24,173 nt of DNA, from contig JAOPVD010000126.1 of the NCBI GenBank assembly GCA_025966295.1, forward strand, positions 1 to 24,173, written 5' to 3'. Of the stretch, positions 7,788 through 15,613 are shown one piece after another. This DNA is from Frankiales bacterium (lineage in GTDB: Bacteria > Actinomycetota > Actinomycetes > Mycobacteriales > SCTD01). Position numbers and translations under genes: made by a program. The notes below the pieces were generated by a model. That model had not been told where the DNA came from. It did no database searches and was given only the letters and a program-made list of their open reading frames with translations. The first letter of the stretch is position 1; the number at the start of each line of letters is the position of its first letter.

Positions 7788-7870
7788 GGAGCCCGATCGA
7801 CCCCCGCCGAGACCTGCGGCCGAGACCGGTACCTCGTCGGTAGCCCTCCTACGACCGTTGCGGTAGGGCC

Positions 7871-7876
7871 TAGCGT
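7871..7876 (+). promoter_or_regulatory. -10 element of a leaderless promoter for the photolyase gene
   Basis: TAGCGT, TANNNT pattern, followed by 8 nt and the GTG at 7885. There is no Shine-Dalgarno sequence. The 109-bp divergent gap also carries a 7-bp inverted repeat (GTAGGAG at 7785-7791, CTCCTAC at 7846-7852), close to each promoter. Confidence 0.5.
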
Positions 7877-7884
7877 TGCGGCGC

Positions 7885-9219
7885 GTGACCACCGCCCTGC
7901 TCTGGTTCCGCCGCGACCTGCGGCTGGCCGACCACCCGGCGCTGCTGGCCGCCCTCGACGCCGCCGACGAGGTGGTGCCGGTGTTCGTCCTCGACGACGC
8001 GCTCCGGCGGCCGAGCGGCCCCAACCGGCTGGCCTTCCTCTACCGCAACCTGCGGGACCTGCAGGACCGCACCGGCGGCGCCCTGCGGGTGGTGCACGGC
8101 CCACCGGAGACCACGATCCCGCAGCTGGCCCGGCAGTGCGGCGCCGAGAGCGTGCACGTCAGCAGCGACCACGGCCCGTACGGCCGGACCCGCGACGCCC
8201 GCGTCGCCGCGGCCCTCGGCGAGGTCCCGCTGGTCGCGACCGGCTCGCCGTACGGCGTCACGCCGGGCACGCTCACCAAGGCGGACGGCACGCCGTACAA
8301 GGTGTTCACGCCGTTCCTCAAGGCCTGGCGGGCCCGCGGGCTGCACGCGCCGGCCCGCACCCCGCGGGCGTTGCCGTGGAGCGACGGCGGCCTGCCGGAC
8401 AGCGGCATCCCGCAGGACCCCGGCACCACGGCCGACCTGCCGGTGGCCGGCGAGGAGGCGGCGCTCGCCCGGTGGCGGGCGTTCCGGGCCGAGGCGCTGG
8501 GCGACTACGACGAGCGGCGCAACTCCCCCGGCGCGGACCGCACGAGCCGGTTGTCGGCGGCGCTGAAGTACGGCCTGCTGCACCCCCGCACGCTGCACGC
8601 CGACCTGGGGGCGGACACCGGGTCGCAGGTGTTCGGCCGGGAGCTGGTGTGGCGGGACTTCTACGCCGACGTGCTCTGGCACGCGCCGCGCTCGGCCCGC
8701 GAGGACCTCACCGACGCGTTGCGGGCGCTGCCCTACGACCAGCCCGACGCGGCCTTCGCGGCGTGGCAGCAGGGCCGGACCGGCTACCCGCTGGTGGACG
8801 CCGGGATGCGGCAGCTGCTGGCTGAGGGGTGGATGCACAACCGGGTTCGGATGGTCGTGGCGTCGTTCCTCACCAAGGACCTGCACGTGCACTGGACCGC
8901 CGGTGCCCGGCACTTCATGCGGCACCTGGTCGACGGCGACCTGGCCAGCAACCAGCACGGCTGGCAGTGGACGGCCGGCACCGGCACCGACGCCGCGCCG
9001 TACTTCCGGGTCTTCAACCCGGTGACGCAGGGGCGGACGTTCGACCCGGACGGCGACTACATCCGGCGCTGGGTGCCCGAGCTGCGCGGGTTGAGCGGCA
9101 GAGCCATCCACGAGCCCTGGACCTGCGAACGCCTTCCGGCTGGCTACCCCGAACGCGTGGTGGACCACGCCGCCGAGCGCCAGGACAGCCTGGACCGGTA
9201 CCAGCGCGCACGGAGGTAG
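7885..9219 (+). CDS. phr: Class I CPD photolyase (deoxyribodipyrimidine photolyase)
   Basis: 444 residues. FAD-dependent, light-driven repair of cyclobutane pyrimidine dimers. The N-terminal antenna domain begins with LLWFRRDLRLADHPAL, diagnostic of the photolyase/cryptochrome family. The C-terminal FAD domain contains GRELVWRDFY (251-260), GWMHNRVRM (315-323) and the DNA/FAD block around 357-379 (HGWQW, GTGTDAAPYFRVFNP), all typical of CPD photolyases. The GTG at 7885 was chosen over the TTG at 7876, because the TTG overlaps the -10 element and the GTG leaves the usual leaderless spacing. It starts a plus-strand block of genome-protection genes (photolyase, peroxiredoxin, UdgX). A cryptochrome-type signalling role is less likely, given full conservation of the repair motifs. 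Confidence 0.95.
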   Translation: MTTALLWFRRDLRLADHPALLAALDAADEVVPVFVLDDALRRPSGPNRLAFLYRNLRDLQDRTGGALRVVHGPPETTIPQLARQCGAESVHVSSDHGPYGRTRDARVAAALGEVPLVATGSPYGVTPGTLTKADGTPYKVFTPFLKAWRARGLHAPARTPRALPWSDGGLPDSGIPQDPGTTADLPVAGEEAALARWRAFRAEALGDYDERRNSPGADRTSRLSAALKYGLLHPRTLHADLGADTGSQVFGRELVWRDFYADVLWHAPRSAREDLTDALRALPYDQPDAAFAAWQQGRTGYPLVDAGMRQLLAEGWMHNRVRMVVASFLTKDLHVHWTAGARHFMRHLVDGDLASNQHGWQWTAGTGTDAAPYFRVFNPVTQGRTFDPDGDYIRRWVPELRGLSGRAIHEPWTCERLPAGYPERVVDHAAERQDSLDRYQRARR

Positions 9220-9307
9220 CAGGCTGCTCTACACGTGGCCGGTCTCGACACCGGGCTGCAGACGAGGCGGACCAGCGCGACAGCACGCCCGAGAGGAAGG
9301 CATCAGC

Positions 9308-9778
9308 ATGACGCTCAAGACCGGGGACCAGGCTCCCGACTTCACCCTGCTCGACACCAGCGGCCGGGCGCGCAGCCTCAGCGAGTTCACCGCCCGCGGG
9401 CCGGTGGTGCTGTTCTTCTACCCCGCCGCCAACACCACCGGCTGCACCGCCGAGGCCTGCCACTTCCGCGACCTGGCCGCCGACTTCGAGGCAGCCGGCG
9501 CGCAGCGGCTCGGCATCAGCGTCGACGACGTCGAGGCGCAGCGGCAGTTCAGCACCAAGAACGGCTTCGACTACCCGCTGCTGGCCGACGTCGGCGGCGA
9601 GGTCGCCCGTCAGTTCGGGGTGAAGCGGGGCTCGCTGATGGGCCGGCTCGCGCCGGTCAAGCGGGCGACGTTCGTGATCGGGCCGGACCGGGTCATCAAG
9701 GAGGTCATCACCTCCGAGACGAAGATGTCCCTGCACGCCGACGCCGCGCTGCAGGCGCTCAGGCCCAGCGGCGGCTGA
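9308..9778 (+). CDS. bcp: Thiol peroxidase, BCP/PrxQ peroxiredoxin
   Basis: 156 residues, normal for the family. Cytosolic thiol-dependent reduction of hydrogen peroxide and organic hydroperoxides. The peroxidatic Cys46 lies in TTGCTAEAC and the resolving Cys51 is five residues later, the C-x4-C spacing of the two-Cys alpha-helical PrxQ type. The N-terminal GDQAPDFTL and the YPAANTTGCT loop are canonical. ATG with a good ribosome binding site (GAGGAAGG, 7-8 nt spacing). It follows the photolyase by 88 bp; whether it shares that promoter is unclear. A strong hairpin follows at 9809-9836. Confidence 0.95.
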   Translation: MTLKTGDQAPDFTLLDTSGRARSLSEFTARGPVVLFFYPAANTTGCTAEACHFRDLAADFEAAGAQRLGISVDDVEAQRQFSTKNGFDYPLLADVGGEVARQFGVKRGSLMGRLAPVKRATFVIGPDRVIKEVITSETKMSLHADAALQALRPSGG

Positions 9779-9808
9779 GGAACACCCGCGCACCCCACGC
9801 CGCACCGG

Positions 9809-9836
9809 CCGGCGCTGGGGTTCACCCCGGCGGCGG
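9809..9836 (+). terminator. Probable factor-independent terminator after the peroxiredoxin gene
   Basis: A GC-rich hairpin of 12 positions (one mismatch, one G-U) with a TTCA loop starts 30 bp after the stop codon. No U-tract is present. It abuts the UdgX -10 element at 9838, so it may also insulate that promoter from readthrough. Confidence 0.5.
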
Positions 9837-9837
9837 G

Positions 9838-9843
9838 TACGGT
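9838..9843 (+). promoter_or_regulatory. -10 element of a leaderless promoter for udgX
   Basis: TACGGT followed by 6 nt and the GTG at 9850, the same hexamer and spacing as the GH5 promoter. No Shine-Dalgarno sequence precedes the start. Confidence 0.5.
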
Positions 9844-9849
9844 GCCCGC

Positions 9850-10479
9850 GTGCCCAAGCCCGACTGGCCGACCGCTGCGGCGTTCCTGCCTGCGGAGCAC
9901 GACCTGGAGCACCTGCGGGCGGCCGCCGCCGAGTGCAGGGGCTGCCCCCTGCACGAGCACGCCACCCAGACCGTCTTCGGTCGGGGCGGCCCCGACGCGC
10001 GCCTGGCGCTGGTCGGCGAGCAGCCCGGAGACGTCGAGGACCAGGAGGGCGAGCCGTTCGTCGGCCCGGCCGGCCGGCTGCTGAACCGGGCCCTCGAGGA
10101 CGCCCAGATCGACCGCGCCGACGTCTACCTCACCAACGCCGTCAAGCACTTCAAGTTCACGGTCCGCGGCAAGCGCCGCATCCACGCCACTCCGGACACC
10201 TGGCAGGTGGCGGCCTGCCGGCCCTGGCTGGACGCGGAGCTGCAGGCGGTCCGGCCCGACCTCGTCGTCCTGCTCGGCGCCACCGCCGCCAAGAGCGTCT
10301 ACGGCAGCAGCTTCCGTGTCACCCAGAGCCGGGGCGTCCTGCTGCCCTGGCCCGTCGAAGGAGGACCCCAGACCGTGGCCACCATCCACCCGTCGGCGGT
10401 GCTGCGCGCCGACGATCGGGGCGCCGCGTTGGCCGGCCTGGTCGCCGACCTGCGGGTCGCGGCCCAGGCGCTCGCGTGA
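9850..10479 (+). CDS. udgX: UdgX uracil-DNA-binding/crosslinking glycosylase (family 4-like UDG)
   Basis: 209 residues, leaderless GTG start. The family 4-type catalytic motif reads GEQPGDVEDQEGEPFVGPAG (56-75), and the UdgX hallmark KRRIH is at 108-112. In the studied mycobacterial UdgX this histidine (H109 there) attacks the deoxyribose after uracil excision and leaves the protein covalently joined to DNA; here the equivalent is H112. Fe-S cluster ligands visible are C29 and C32 (CRGC) and the Cys of ACRPW near 124. Where classical family 4 enzymes have VVKCRPP this protein has AVKHFKF, so H100 may be the fourth ligand (inference). ATIHPSAVLR supplies the C-terminal motif. It overlaps the next gene by 4 bp (GTGA), so the two are probably co-translated. 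Confidence 0.93.
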   Translation: MPKPDWPTAAAFLPAEHDLEHLRAAAAECRGCPLHEHATQTVFGRGGPDARLALVGEQPGDVEDQEGEPFVGPAGRLLNRALEDAQIDRADVYLTNAVKHFKFTVRGKRRIHATPDTWQVAACRPWLDAELQAVRPDLVVLLGATAAKSVYGSSFRVTQSRGVLLPWPVEGGPQTVATIHPSAVLRADDRGAALAGLVADLRVAAQALA

Positions 10480-11120
10480 GGATCGACCGGCGCTTCAACG
10501 GTCCGCCCGGCTCGGCGAACGGCGGCATCACCTGCGGGCTGCTGGCGGCCCACGTCGACGCCCCGATCGCCGAGGTCACCCTACGCAAGCCGCCGCCGCT
10601 CGACACCACGATGCGCGTCGAGGCAGGACGCCTGTACGACGGGGACGTCCTGGTCGCCGAGGCCGGACCGGGCACCGTCGACATCACCGCCCCGGCCGCG
10701 GTCGGGGTGACCGAGGCGACCGCCGCGGCGGCGGCGTACGCCGGGCTGGTGGGCCACCCGTTCCCGACCTGCTTCGTCTGCGGCCTGGACCGCACCGACG
10801 GCCTCGCCCTGACCGCCAGCCCGGTCGGCGACGACGGGGTGGTCGCCGCGGTCTGGACGCCGTACGAGAGCTCGGAGCTGCTGGTCTGGGCGGCGCTGGA
10901 CTGCCCGGGCGCCTGGTCCGCGGACCTGCCGGGACGCCCGATGGTGCTGGGCCGGATGGCCTGCCGCATCGACGCGCTGCCGGCACAGGACCAGCCGCAC
11001 GTGGTGCAGGGCTGGCTGCTGGGCGGCGAGGGCCGCAAGGTGCGGACCGGTAGCGCGCTGTACGACGCGGACGGCACCGTCCTCGCGGTCGCCCAGGCCA
11101 CCTGGATCACGCTGGCCTGA
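10476..11120 (+). CDS. Double-hotdog thioesterase-like protein of unknown role
   Basis: 214 residues, GTG start overlapping the udgX stop by 4 bp. The N-terminal half begins RRFNGPPGSANGGITCGLLA, the FNG/GG pattern at the start of hotdog-fold acyl-CoA thioesterases. The second half (from about 95) carries CFVCG (99-103) followed by GLAL, with a repeat of the hotdog strand pattern ending LYDADGTVLAVAQATWI. Read as two tandem hotdog domains. The usual catalytic Asp/Glu cannot be placed with confidence, so it may bind a ligand rather than hydrolyse a thioester. The CxxC pair is notable. Its coupling to udgX suggests a functional link, but no known pathway explains it. No signal peptide or membrane helix. 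Confidence 0.7.
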   Translation: MRIDRRFNGPPGSANGGITCGLLAAHVDAPIAEVTLRKPPPLDTTMRVEAGRLYDGDVLVAEAGPGTVDITAPAAVGVTEATAAAAAYAGLVGHPFPTCFVCGLDRTDGLALTASPVGDDGVVAAVWTPYESSELLVWAALDCPGAWSADLPGRPMVLGRMACRIDALPAQDQPHVVQGWLLGGEGRKVRTGSALYDADGTVLAVAQATWITLA

Positions 11121-11132
11121 CCGGGCCGGCGG

Positions 11133-12419
11133 CTAGCGGTGCGGGGCGCGGACGTCGTAGGCCGCAAAGCGCGGCACCAGCACCGCCACCAGCACAGTCA
11201 GGCCGATCACGAGCAGGCCACCGACCACCACCGAGCCCTGGAGCCCGAACCAGGAGGCCATCCCGCCGGAACGGGCATCGCCGAGCCGCGGTCCGCCGGC
11301 CACCACCACGATGAACACGCCGCCCAGCCGGCCGCGCATCTCATCGGGCGCGGCGGTCTGCAAGATGGCGGTGCGAAAGACCGACGAGACCATGTCGGCG
11401 GCGCCGGCACCGGCGAGCAGCAGCAGCGCCAGCCACAGCTGCCCGGTCAGCCCGAAGCCCACGATGCAGACGCCCCAGCCGACGATCGCGACGAGCACCG
11501 CGACGCCCTGCCGGTGCACCCGGCCGAACCAGCCGCCGAACAGCGCACCGACGAGCGCGCCCGCGGCCAGGGCCGAGTACATCGCGCCGGCCGTCGACGG
11601 GCCGCCGTGGAAGACCTGGTCGGACAGCGGCGCGAACAGCGCCCGGGGCATGCCGAACACCATCGCAATGATGTCGACCACGAAGGTCAGCAGCAGCACC
11701 TTGCGGGTGAGCAGGAACTGCAGGCCCTCCACCACGCTGGCCAGCCCGGCCCGGCGGCCCCCGCCCTCGGGGGCCATCGACGGCAGCGACGCGACCGCCC
11801 AGATCGAGGCCGTGAACGAGAAGGCGTCGAGGGCGTAGGCGGTGCCGAAGCCGAAGAACGCGATCAGGCCGCCGGCGAGCAGCGGTCCGAGGGCCAGCCC
11901 GATGTTGAACTCCACCATGCGCAGCGCGTTGGCCGCCGGCAGCTGCTCGGGCGGCAGCAGCCGCGGCACGAAGGCCTGCCGCGCCGGCGAGTCGAGCGCG
12001 AACAGCCCGCTCTGCACCGCCACGATGGCGTACAGCAGCCAGGTCCAGTGCACCCCCGCGACCGCCTGCGCCAGCAGGATCGTCGACAGGACGGCCTGCC
12101 CGGCCGTCGAGTACAGCACCAGCTTGCGCCGGTCGACCGCGTCCGCGACGGCTCCGCCGTACAGGCCCAGCACGATGAGCGGGACGAGACCGGCGATCCC
12201 GACCATGCCGACCGCGGCGGCGGAGCGGGTCTGGGCATAGACCTGCAGGGGAACGGCGACCGCCGTCACCTGGGTGCCGATGACGCTGACGGCGTCACCG
12301 ATCAGCAGGTTGCGGAACGGCCGGCTGGTGCGGACCGGGGTGAGGTCGAGGGCGAGCCGGCGCAACGGCGACGTCAAGCCCGCCGGACGAGCGGTCTCGT
12401 CGTCGAGCTGGTCGGTCAC
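11133..12419 (-). CDS. MFS exporter, MFS_3/EntS-like
   Basis: 428 residues with 12 predicted membrane helices. Signature loop between helices 2 and 3: GGAVADAVDRRKLVL (MFS motif A). Segments DSPARQAFVPRLLP and LGPLLAGGL are typical of the EntS/MFS_3 drug and siderophore exporter group. Proton-coupled efflux is expected; the substrate is unknown. The GTG at 12419 overlaps the pdxH stop by 4 bp (GTGA), so it is the second gene of a pdxH operon. Its tail converges on the hotdog gene with a 12-bp gap. A second, related MFS_3 protein lies at 16995-18257, the two probably being distant paralogues. Confidence 0.85.
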   Translation of the reverse strand: MTDQLDDETARPAGLTSPLRRLALDLTPVRTSRPFRNLLIGDAVSVIGTQVTAVAVPLQVYAQTRSAAAVGMVGIAGLVPLIVLGLYGGAVADAVDRRKLVLYSTAGQAVLSTILLAQAVAGVHWTWLLYAIVAVQSGLFALDSPARQAFVPRLLPPEQLPAANALRMVEFNIGLALGPLLAGGLIAFFGFGTAYALDAFSFTASIWAVASLPSMAPEGGGRRAGLASVVEGLQFLLTRKVLLLTFVVDIIAMVFGMPRALFAPLSDQVFHGGPSTAGAMYSALAAGALVGALFGGWFGRVHRQGVAVLVAIVGWGVCIVGFGLTGQLWLALLLLAGAGAADMVSSVFRTAILQTAAPDEMRGRLGGVFIVVVAGGPRLGDARSGGMASWFGLQGSVVVGGLLVIGLTVLVAVLVPRFAAYDVRAPHR

Positions 12420-13051
12420 GGCGACAGTCTCTCGACCAGCCAGCCCCCGTGCGACAACCGGTACCGGAGCCGATCGTGGAGCCGGGACGGCCGGCCCTGC
12501 CAGAACTCCACCGCGGTCGGCACCACCCGGAGCCCGCCCCAGAACGGCGGCACCGGGACCTCGTCGCCGGCGAAGCGCTCCTCGACCGCGGCGTGCCGGG
12601 CCTCGAGCTCGTCCCGATCGGCGAGGACCGCCGACTGGCGCGAGGCCCAGGCGCCCAGCTGGGAGCCGCGGGGCCGGGTGCGGAAGTAGGCCTCGGTCTC
12701 GGGGTCGCCGACCCGCTCCACCGTCCCGGTGACGAGCACCTGGCGCTCCAGGTCGGTCCAGGGGAAGACCAGCGACGCCCGCGGGTTGGCGGCCAGCTCC
12801 GCGCCCTTGCGGGAGCCGTGGTTGGTGTAGAAGACGAAGCCGGTCGGGTCCACGCCCTTGAGCAGCACGGTCCGGGCGCTCGGGGCGCCGTCCGGGGTGG
12901 CCGTCGCGAGCACCATCGCGTTGGGCTCGCGGAGCACGCTGGCGTCCTCGAACCAGCGCGCGAACTGGCCATGCCAGGTGGGCGCGAGGTCGGCCTCGGC
13001 CAGGCCCTCACGGGCGTACTCGCGGCGCAGCGAGGGCAGGTCGAGGCTCAT
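12416..13051 (-). CDS. pdxH: Pyridoxamine 5'-phosphate oxidase
   Basis: 211 residues. FMN-dependent oxidation of pyridoxamine- or pyridoxine-5'-phosphate to PLP in the cytosol. Recognised by the FMN-binding sequence ARTVLLKGVDPTGFVFYTN, SRKGAELAANP, RPRGSQLGAWASRQS, and the C-terminal FWQGRPSRLHDRLRYR, which carries the conserved PLP/FMN Arg and His residues. The ATG at 13051 is preferred to the GTG at 13069 because GAGAGG sits 8 nt before it and the family begins near MSLDLPSLRREY. It is divergent from citrate synthase across 89 bp. PLP produced here is the cofactor of the nearby SerC and of the DegT aminotransferase, though no regulatory link is visible. Confidence 0.95.
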   Translation of the reverse strand: MSLDLPSLRREYAREGLAEADLAPTWHGQFARWFEDASVLREPNAMVLATATPDGAPSARTVLLKGVDPTGFVFYTNHGSRKGAELAANPRASLVFPWTDLERQVLVTGTVERVGDPETEAYFRTRPRGSQLGAWASRQSAVLADRDELEARHAAVEERFAGDEVPVPPFWGGLRVVPTAVEFWQGRPSRLHDRLRYRLSHGGWLVERLSP

Positions 13052-13140
13052 CTGAGCAGCCTCTCGCACGCCGCCCGGGGTGGCACGGCAGAATGCCCGT
13101 GAAGGGCAACCCCCGAGACGACCGATGGAGCCGCACCGAC

Positions 13141-14259
13141 ATGGCTGACGAGACCGCCTTCAAGCCCGGCCTGGAGGGCGTCGTCGCCTTCGAGTCCGAG
13201 ATCGCCGAGCCCGACAAGGAGGGTTCGGCCCTCCGCTACCGAGGCGTCGACATCGAAGACCTCGTCGGCAACGTGTCGTTCGGCAACGTGTGGGGCCTGC
13301 TGGTCGACGGCAAGTTCAACCCCGGCCTCCCGCCGGCCGAGCCGTTCCCGCTGCCGGTGCACTCCGGCGACATCCGGGTCGACGTGCAGTCCGCCGTTGC
13401 GATGCTCGCGCCGGCCTGGGGCCTGCAGCAGATGCTCGACATCGACGAGGCGCAGATCCGCGAGGACCTGTCCCGCGTCTCGGTCATGGCGCTGGCGTTC
13501 GTGGCGCAGTCCGCGCGCGGCCTCGGCAAGCCGATGATCCCGCAGAGCGAGGTCGACAAGGCGCACACCATCGTCGAGCGCTTCATGATCCGCTGGAAGG
13601 GCGACCCCGACCCGGCCCACACCAAGGCCGTCGACGCCTACTTCGTGTCGGCCGCCGAGCACGGCATGAACGCCTCCACCTTCACCGCCCGGGTCATCGC
13701 CTCCACCGGCGCCGACGCGGCCGCCTCGATCTCCGGCGCCATCGGTGCGCTGTCCGGCCCGCTGCACGGCGGGGCGCCCTCGCGGGTGCTGACCATGCTC
13801 GACGAGGTGGAGCGCTCCGGCGACCCGGTGCGCTACGTCAAGGACCTGCTCGACCGGGGCGAGCGCCTGATGGGCTTCGGGCACCGGGTCTACCGCGCCG
13901 AGGACCCGCGCGCCCGCGTGCTGCGCCGCACCGCCAAGGAACTCGGCTCGACCCGCTACGACGTCGCCGAGGCGCTGGAGAAGGCGGCCATCGAGGAGCT
14001 CACCGACCGCTACCCCGACCGTCCGCTGCGCACCAACGTGGAGTTCTGGTCGGCCGTGGTCCTCGACTTCGCCGAGGTCCCTGCCCACATGTTCACGTCG
14101 ATGTTCACCTGCGCCCGCACCGCCGGGTGGAGCGCCCACATCCTGGAGCAGAAGAAGCTCAACAAGCTCATCCGGCCGTCGGCCAAGTACGTCGGTCCCG
14201 GCCCCCGGCCGGTCTCGGCGGTCGAGTCCGGCACGCTGCCGGTGGGGAACCAGGTCTGA
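13141..14259 (+). CDS. citA: Citrate synthase 2 (actinobacterial CitA type)
   Basis: 372 residues. Condenses acetyl-CoA and oxaloacetate to citrate. Catalytic histidines are H209 in GPLHGGAPSR and H248 in GFGHRVYR. The third catalytic position, Asp in the NVDFYSG motif of well-studied enzymes, is Glu301 here (TNVEFWSAVV). The C-terminal ARTAGWSAHILEQ and PSAKYVGPGPR blocks fit the shorter actinobacterial citrate synthase 2 clade. The ATG at 13141 follows a weak GGAG site with 10-nt spacing; an in-frame ATG at 13093 would add 16 residues unlike the family. It overlaps serC by TGATG, so the two are coupled. Confidence 0.93.
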   Translation: MADETAFKPGLEGVVAFESEIAEPDKEGSALRYRGVDIEDLVGNVSFGNVWGLLVDGKFNPGLPPAEPFPLPVHSGDIRVDVQSAVAMLAPAWGLQQMLDIDEAQIREDLSRVSVMALAFVAQSARGLGKPMIPQSEVDKAHTIVERFMIRWKGDPDPAHTKAVDAYFVSAAEHGMNASTFTARVIASTGADAAASISGAIGALSGPLHGGAPSRVLTMLDEVERSGDPVRYVKDLLDRGERLMGFGHRVYRAEDPRARVLRRTAKELGSTRYDVAEALEKAAIEELTDRYPDRPLRTNVEFWSAVVLDFAEVPAHMFTSMFTCARTAGWSAHILEQKKLNKLIRPSAKYVGPGPRPVSAVESGTLPVGNQV

Positions 14260-15362
14260 TGGTCTCCATCCCCACCTCGCTCCTGCCGAAGGACGGGCGG
14301 TTCGGCTCCGGCCCGTCCAAGGTCCGGCCCGAGCAGCTGGTGGCCCTGACCGCCGCCGCCGGCGTGATGGGGACCTCGCACCGGCAGGCGCCGGTCAAGG
14401 ACGTCGTGCGCCGGGTCCGCACCGGGATCAGCGAGCTGTTCTCACTGCCCGAGGGCTACGAGGTCGTGCTCGGCAACGGCGGCTCGACCTGCTTCTGGGA
14501 CATCGCCACGTTCAACCTGGTGCGGGACCGCGCGCAGTTCCTCGTGTTCGGGGAGTTCGGCGGCAAGTTCGCGGACGGCGTCGCCGCGGCGCCGTTCACC
14601 GGCGAGCCGGTGGTCATCAAGGCCGAGCCCGGCAGCGCGCCGGACTGGCGGCCCGAGGCCGGCATCGACCTGTACGCCACGCCGCACAACGAGACCTCCA
14701 CCGGGGTCGCCCGGGCCGTGCGGCGCCCGGCCGGGGCCGACGCGGACGCCCTGCACGTCGTCGACGCCACCTCCGGCGCCGGCGGCCTGCCGGTCGACAT
14801 CACCGAGACCGACGTCTACTACTTCGCGCCGCAGAAGTCGTTCGCGTCCGACGGCGGCCTCTGGCTGGCCGCGCTGTCACCGGCCGCGGTGGAGCGGGTC
14901 GGGGCGCTGCGGGACCGCTGGACGCCGCCGTTCCTGGACCTGCAGACGGCCATCGACAACAGCCGGCTCGACCAGACCTACAACACCCCGGCGGTCGCGA
15001 CGCTGCTCATGCTGGCCGACCAGCTGGAGTGGATGAACGGCCAGGGCGGCCTCGACTGGTGCGTGGCGCGGACGGCGGACTCCGCCAGCCGGCTCTACGG
15101 CTGGGCCGACAAGACGGCGTACACGACGCCGTTCGTGACCGACGAGGCGCTGCGCTCGCAGGTGGTCGGGACCATCGACTTCGACGGCGTGGAGGCCGTC
15201 GAGGTGGCCAAGGTCCTGCGCGCGCACGGCATCGTGGACGTCGAGCCGTACCGCAAGCTCGGCCGCAACCAGCTGCGGGTCGCGATGTTCCCAGCGGTCG
15301 ACCCGGCCGACGTCGAGGCCCTCACGGCCTGCATCGACCACGTCGTGGGGCAACTCTCCTGA
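14259..15362 (+). CDS. serC: Phosphoserine aminotransferase
   Basis: 367 residues. PLP-dependent conversion of 3-phosphohydroxypyruvate and glutamate to phosphoserine, the second step of serine synthesis. The N-terminal DGRFGSGPSKVR, the GNGGSTCFWD phosphate-binding loop (72-81), the TPHNETSTGV substrate site (141-150), the Asp of VVDATSGAGG (D169) and the PLP lysine K193 in YFAPQKSFASDGG identify the actinobacterial SerC branch. The ATG overlaps the citrate synthase stop (TGATG). The downstream small membrane ORF begins within 25 bp, with no terminator between them. Confidence 0.95.
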   Translation: MVSIPTSLLPKDGRFGSGPSKVRPEQLVALTAAAGVMGTSHRQAPVKDVVRRVRTGISELFSLPEGYEVVLGNGGSTCFWDIATFNLVRDRAQFLVFGEFGGKFADGVAAAPFTGEPVVIKAEPGSAPDWRPEAGIDLYATPHNETSTGVARAVRRPAGADADALHVVDATSGAGGLPVDITETDVYYFAPQKSFASDGGLWLAALSPAAVERVGALRDRWTPPFLDLQTAIDNSRLDQTYNTPAVATLLMLADQLEWMNGQGGLDWCVARTADSASRLYGWADKTAYTTPFVTDEALRSQVVGTIDFDGVEAVEVAKVLRAHGIVDVEPYRKLGRNQLRVAMFPAVDPADVEALTACIDHVVGQLS

Positions 15363-15385
15363 ACGACCGGCTGCCCCAGTCGTGG

Positions 15386-15610
15386 GTGCCGCGCGTGCTG
15401 AACCTCGCCCTCGCGGCCTTCTTCCTGCTGTTCCTGGTGCCGCTGGTCACGCACCTGGGCGGGCTGGCCGCGGTCGCGCAGGTACTGCTCGTGGCGCTGG
15501 CGGTGCCGTTCGCGCTGCTCACCGCCGCGCTGCTGATGTCGGCGGCGCGCCCCGGCTCGGTGGGCCGGCTCGCCCGACGCATGAAGGCGAGACGCTCGGG
15601 TAGCACGTGA
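15386..15610 (+). CDS. Small two-helix membrane protein, start uncertain
   Basis: About 74 residues from the GTG at 15386: two hydrophobic helices (roughly residues 5-24 and 31-53) joined by a short loop, then a basic tail RRMKARR that should be cytosolic. It has no recognisable family. There is no Shine-Dalgarno site before the GTG. The open frame continues upstream through a CTG at 15359 that overlaps the serC stop as CTGA, which could serve as a coupled non-standard start and give 83 residues. The gene is followed 3 bp later by the DUF6328 gene, so a serC - small protein - DUF6328 transcription unit is likely. Confidence 0.5.
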   Translation: MPRVLNLALAAFFLLFLVPLVTHLGGLAAVAQVLLVALAVPFALLTAALLMSAARPGSVGRLARRMKARRSGST

Positions 15611-15613
15611 GGC

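Noticed and set aside
6512..7867. Six GTAGG/CCTAC pentamers in the two gaps flanking the GH5 gene, considered as a shared regulator site
   Set aside because: At least two overlap TANNNT -10 candidates and the motif is only five bases; orientation and spacing are irregular. Only the 7-bp GTAGGAG/CTCCTAC pair is kept, as a note on the photolyase promoter.
7776..8024. N-terminal extension of the GH5 gene to 8024
   Set aside because: It would overlap the photolyase gene and its promoter and bury the lipoprotein signal peptide; the translation there is basic low-complexity sequence.
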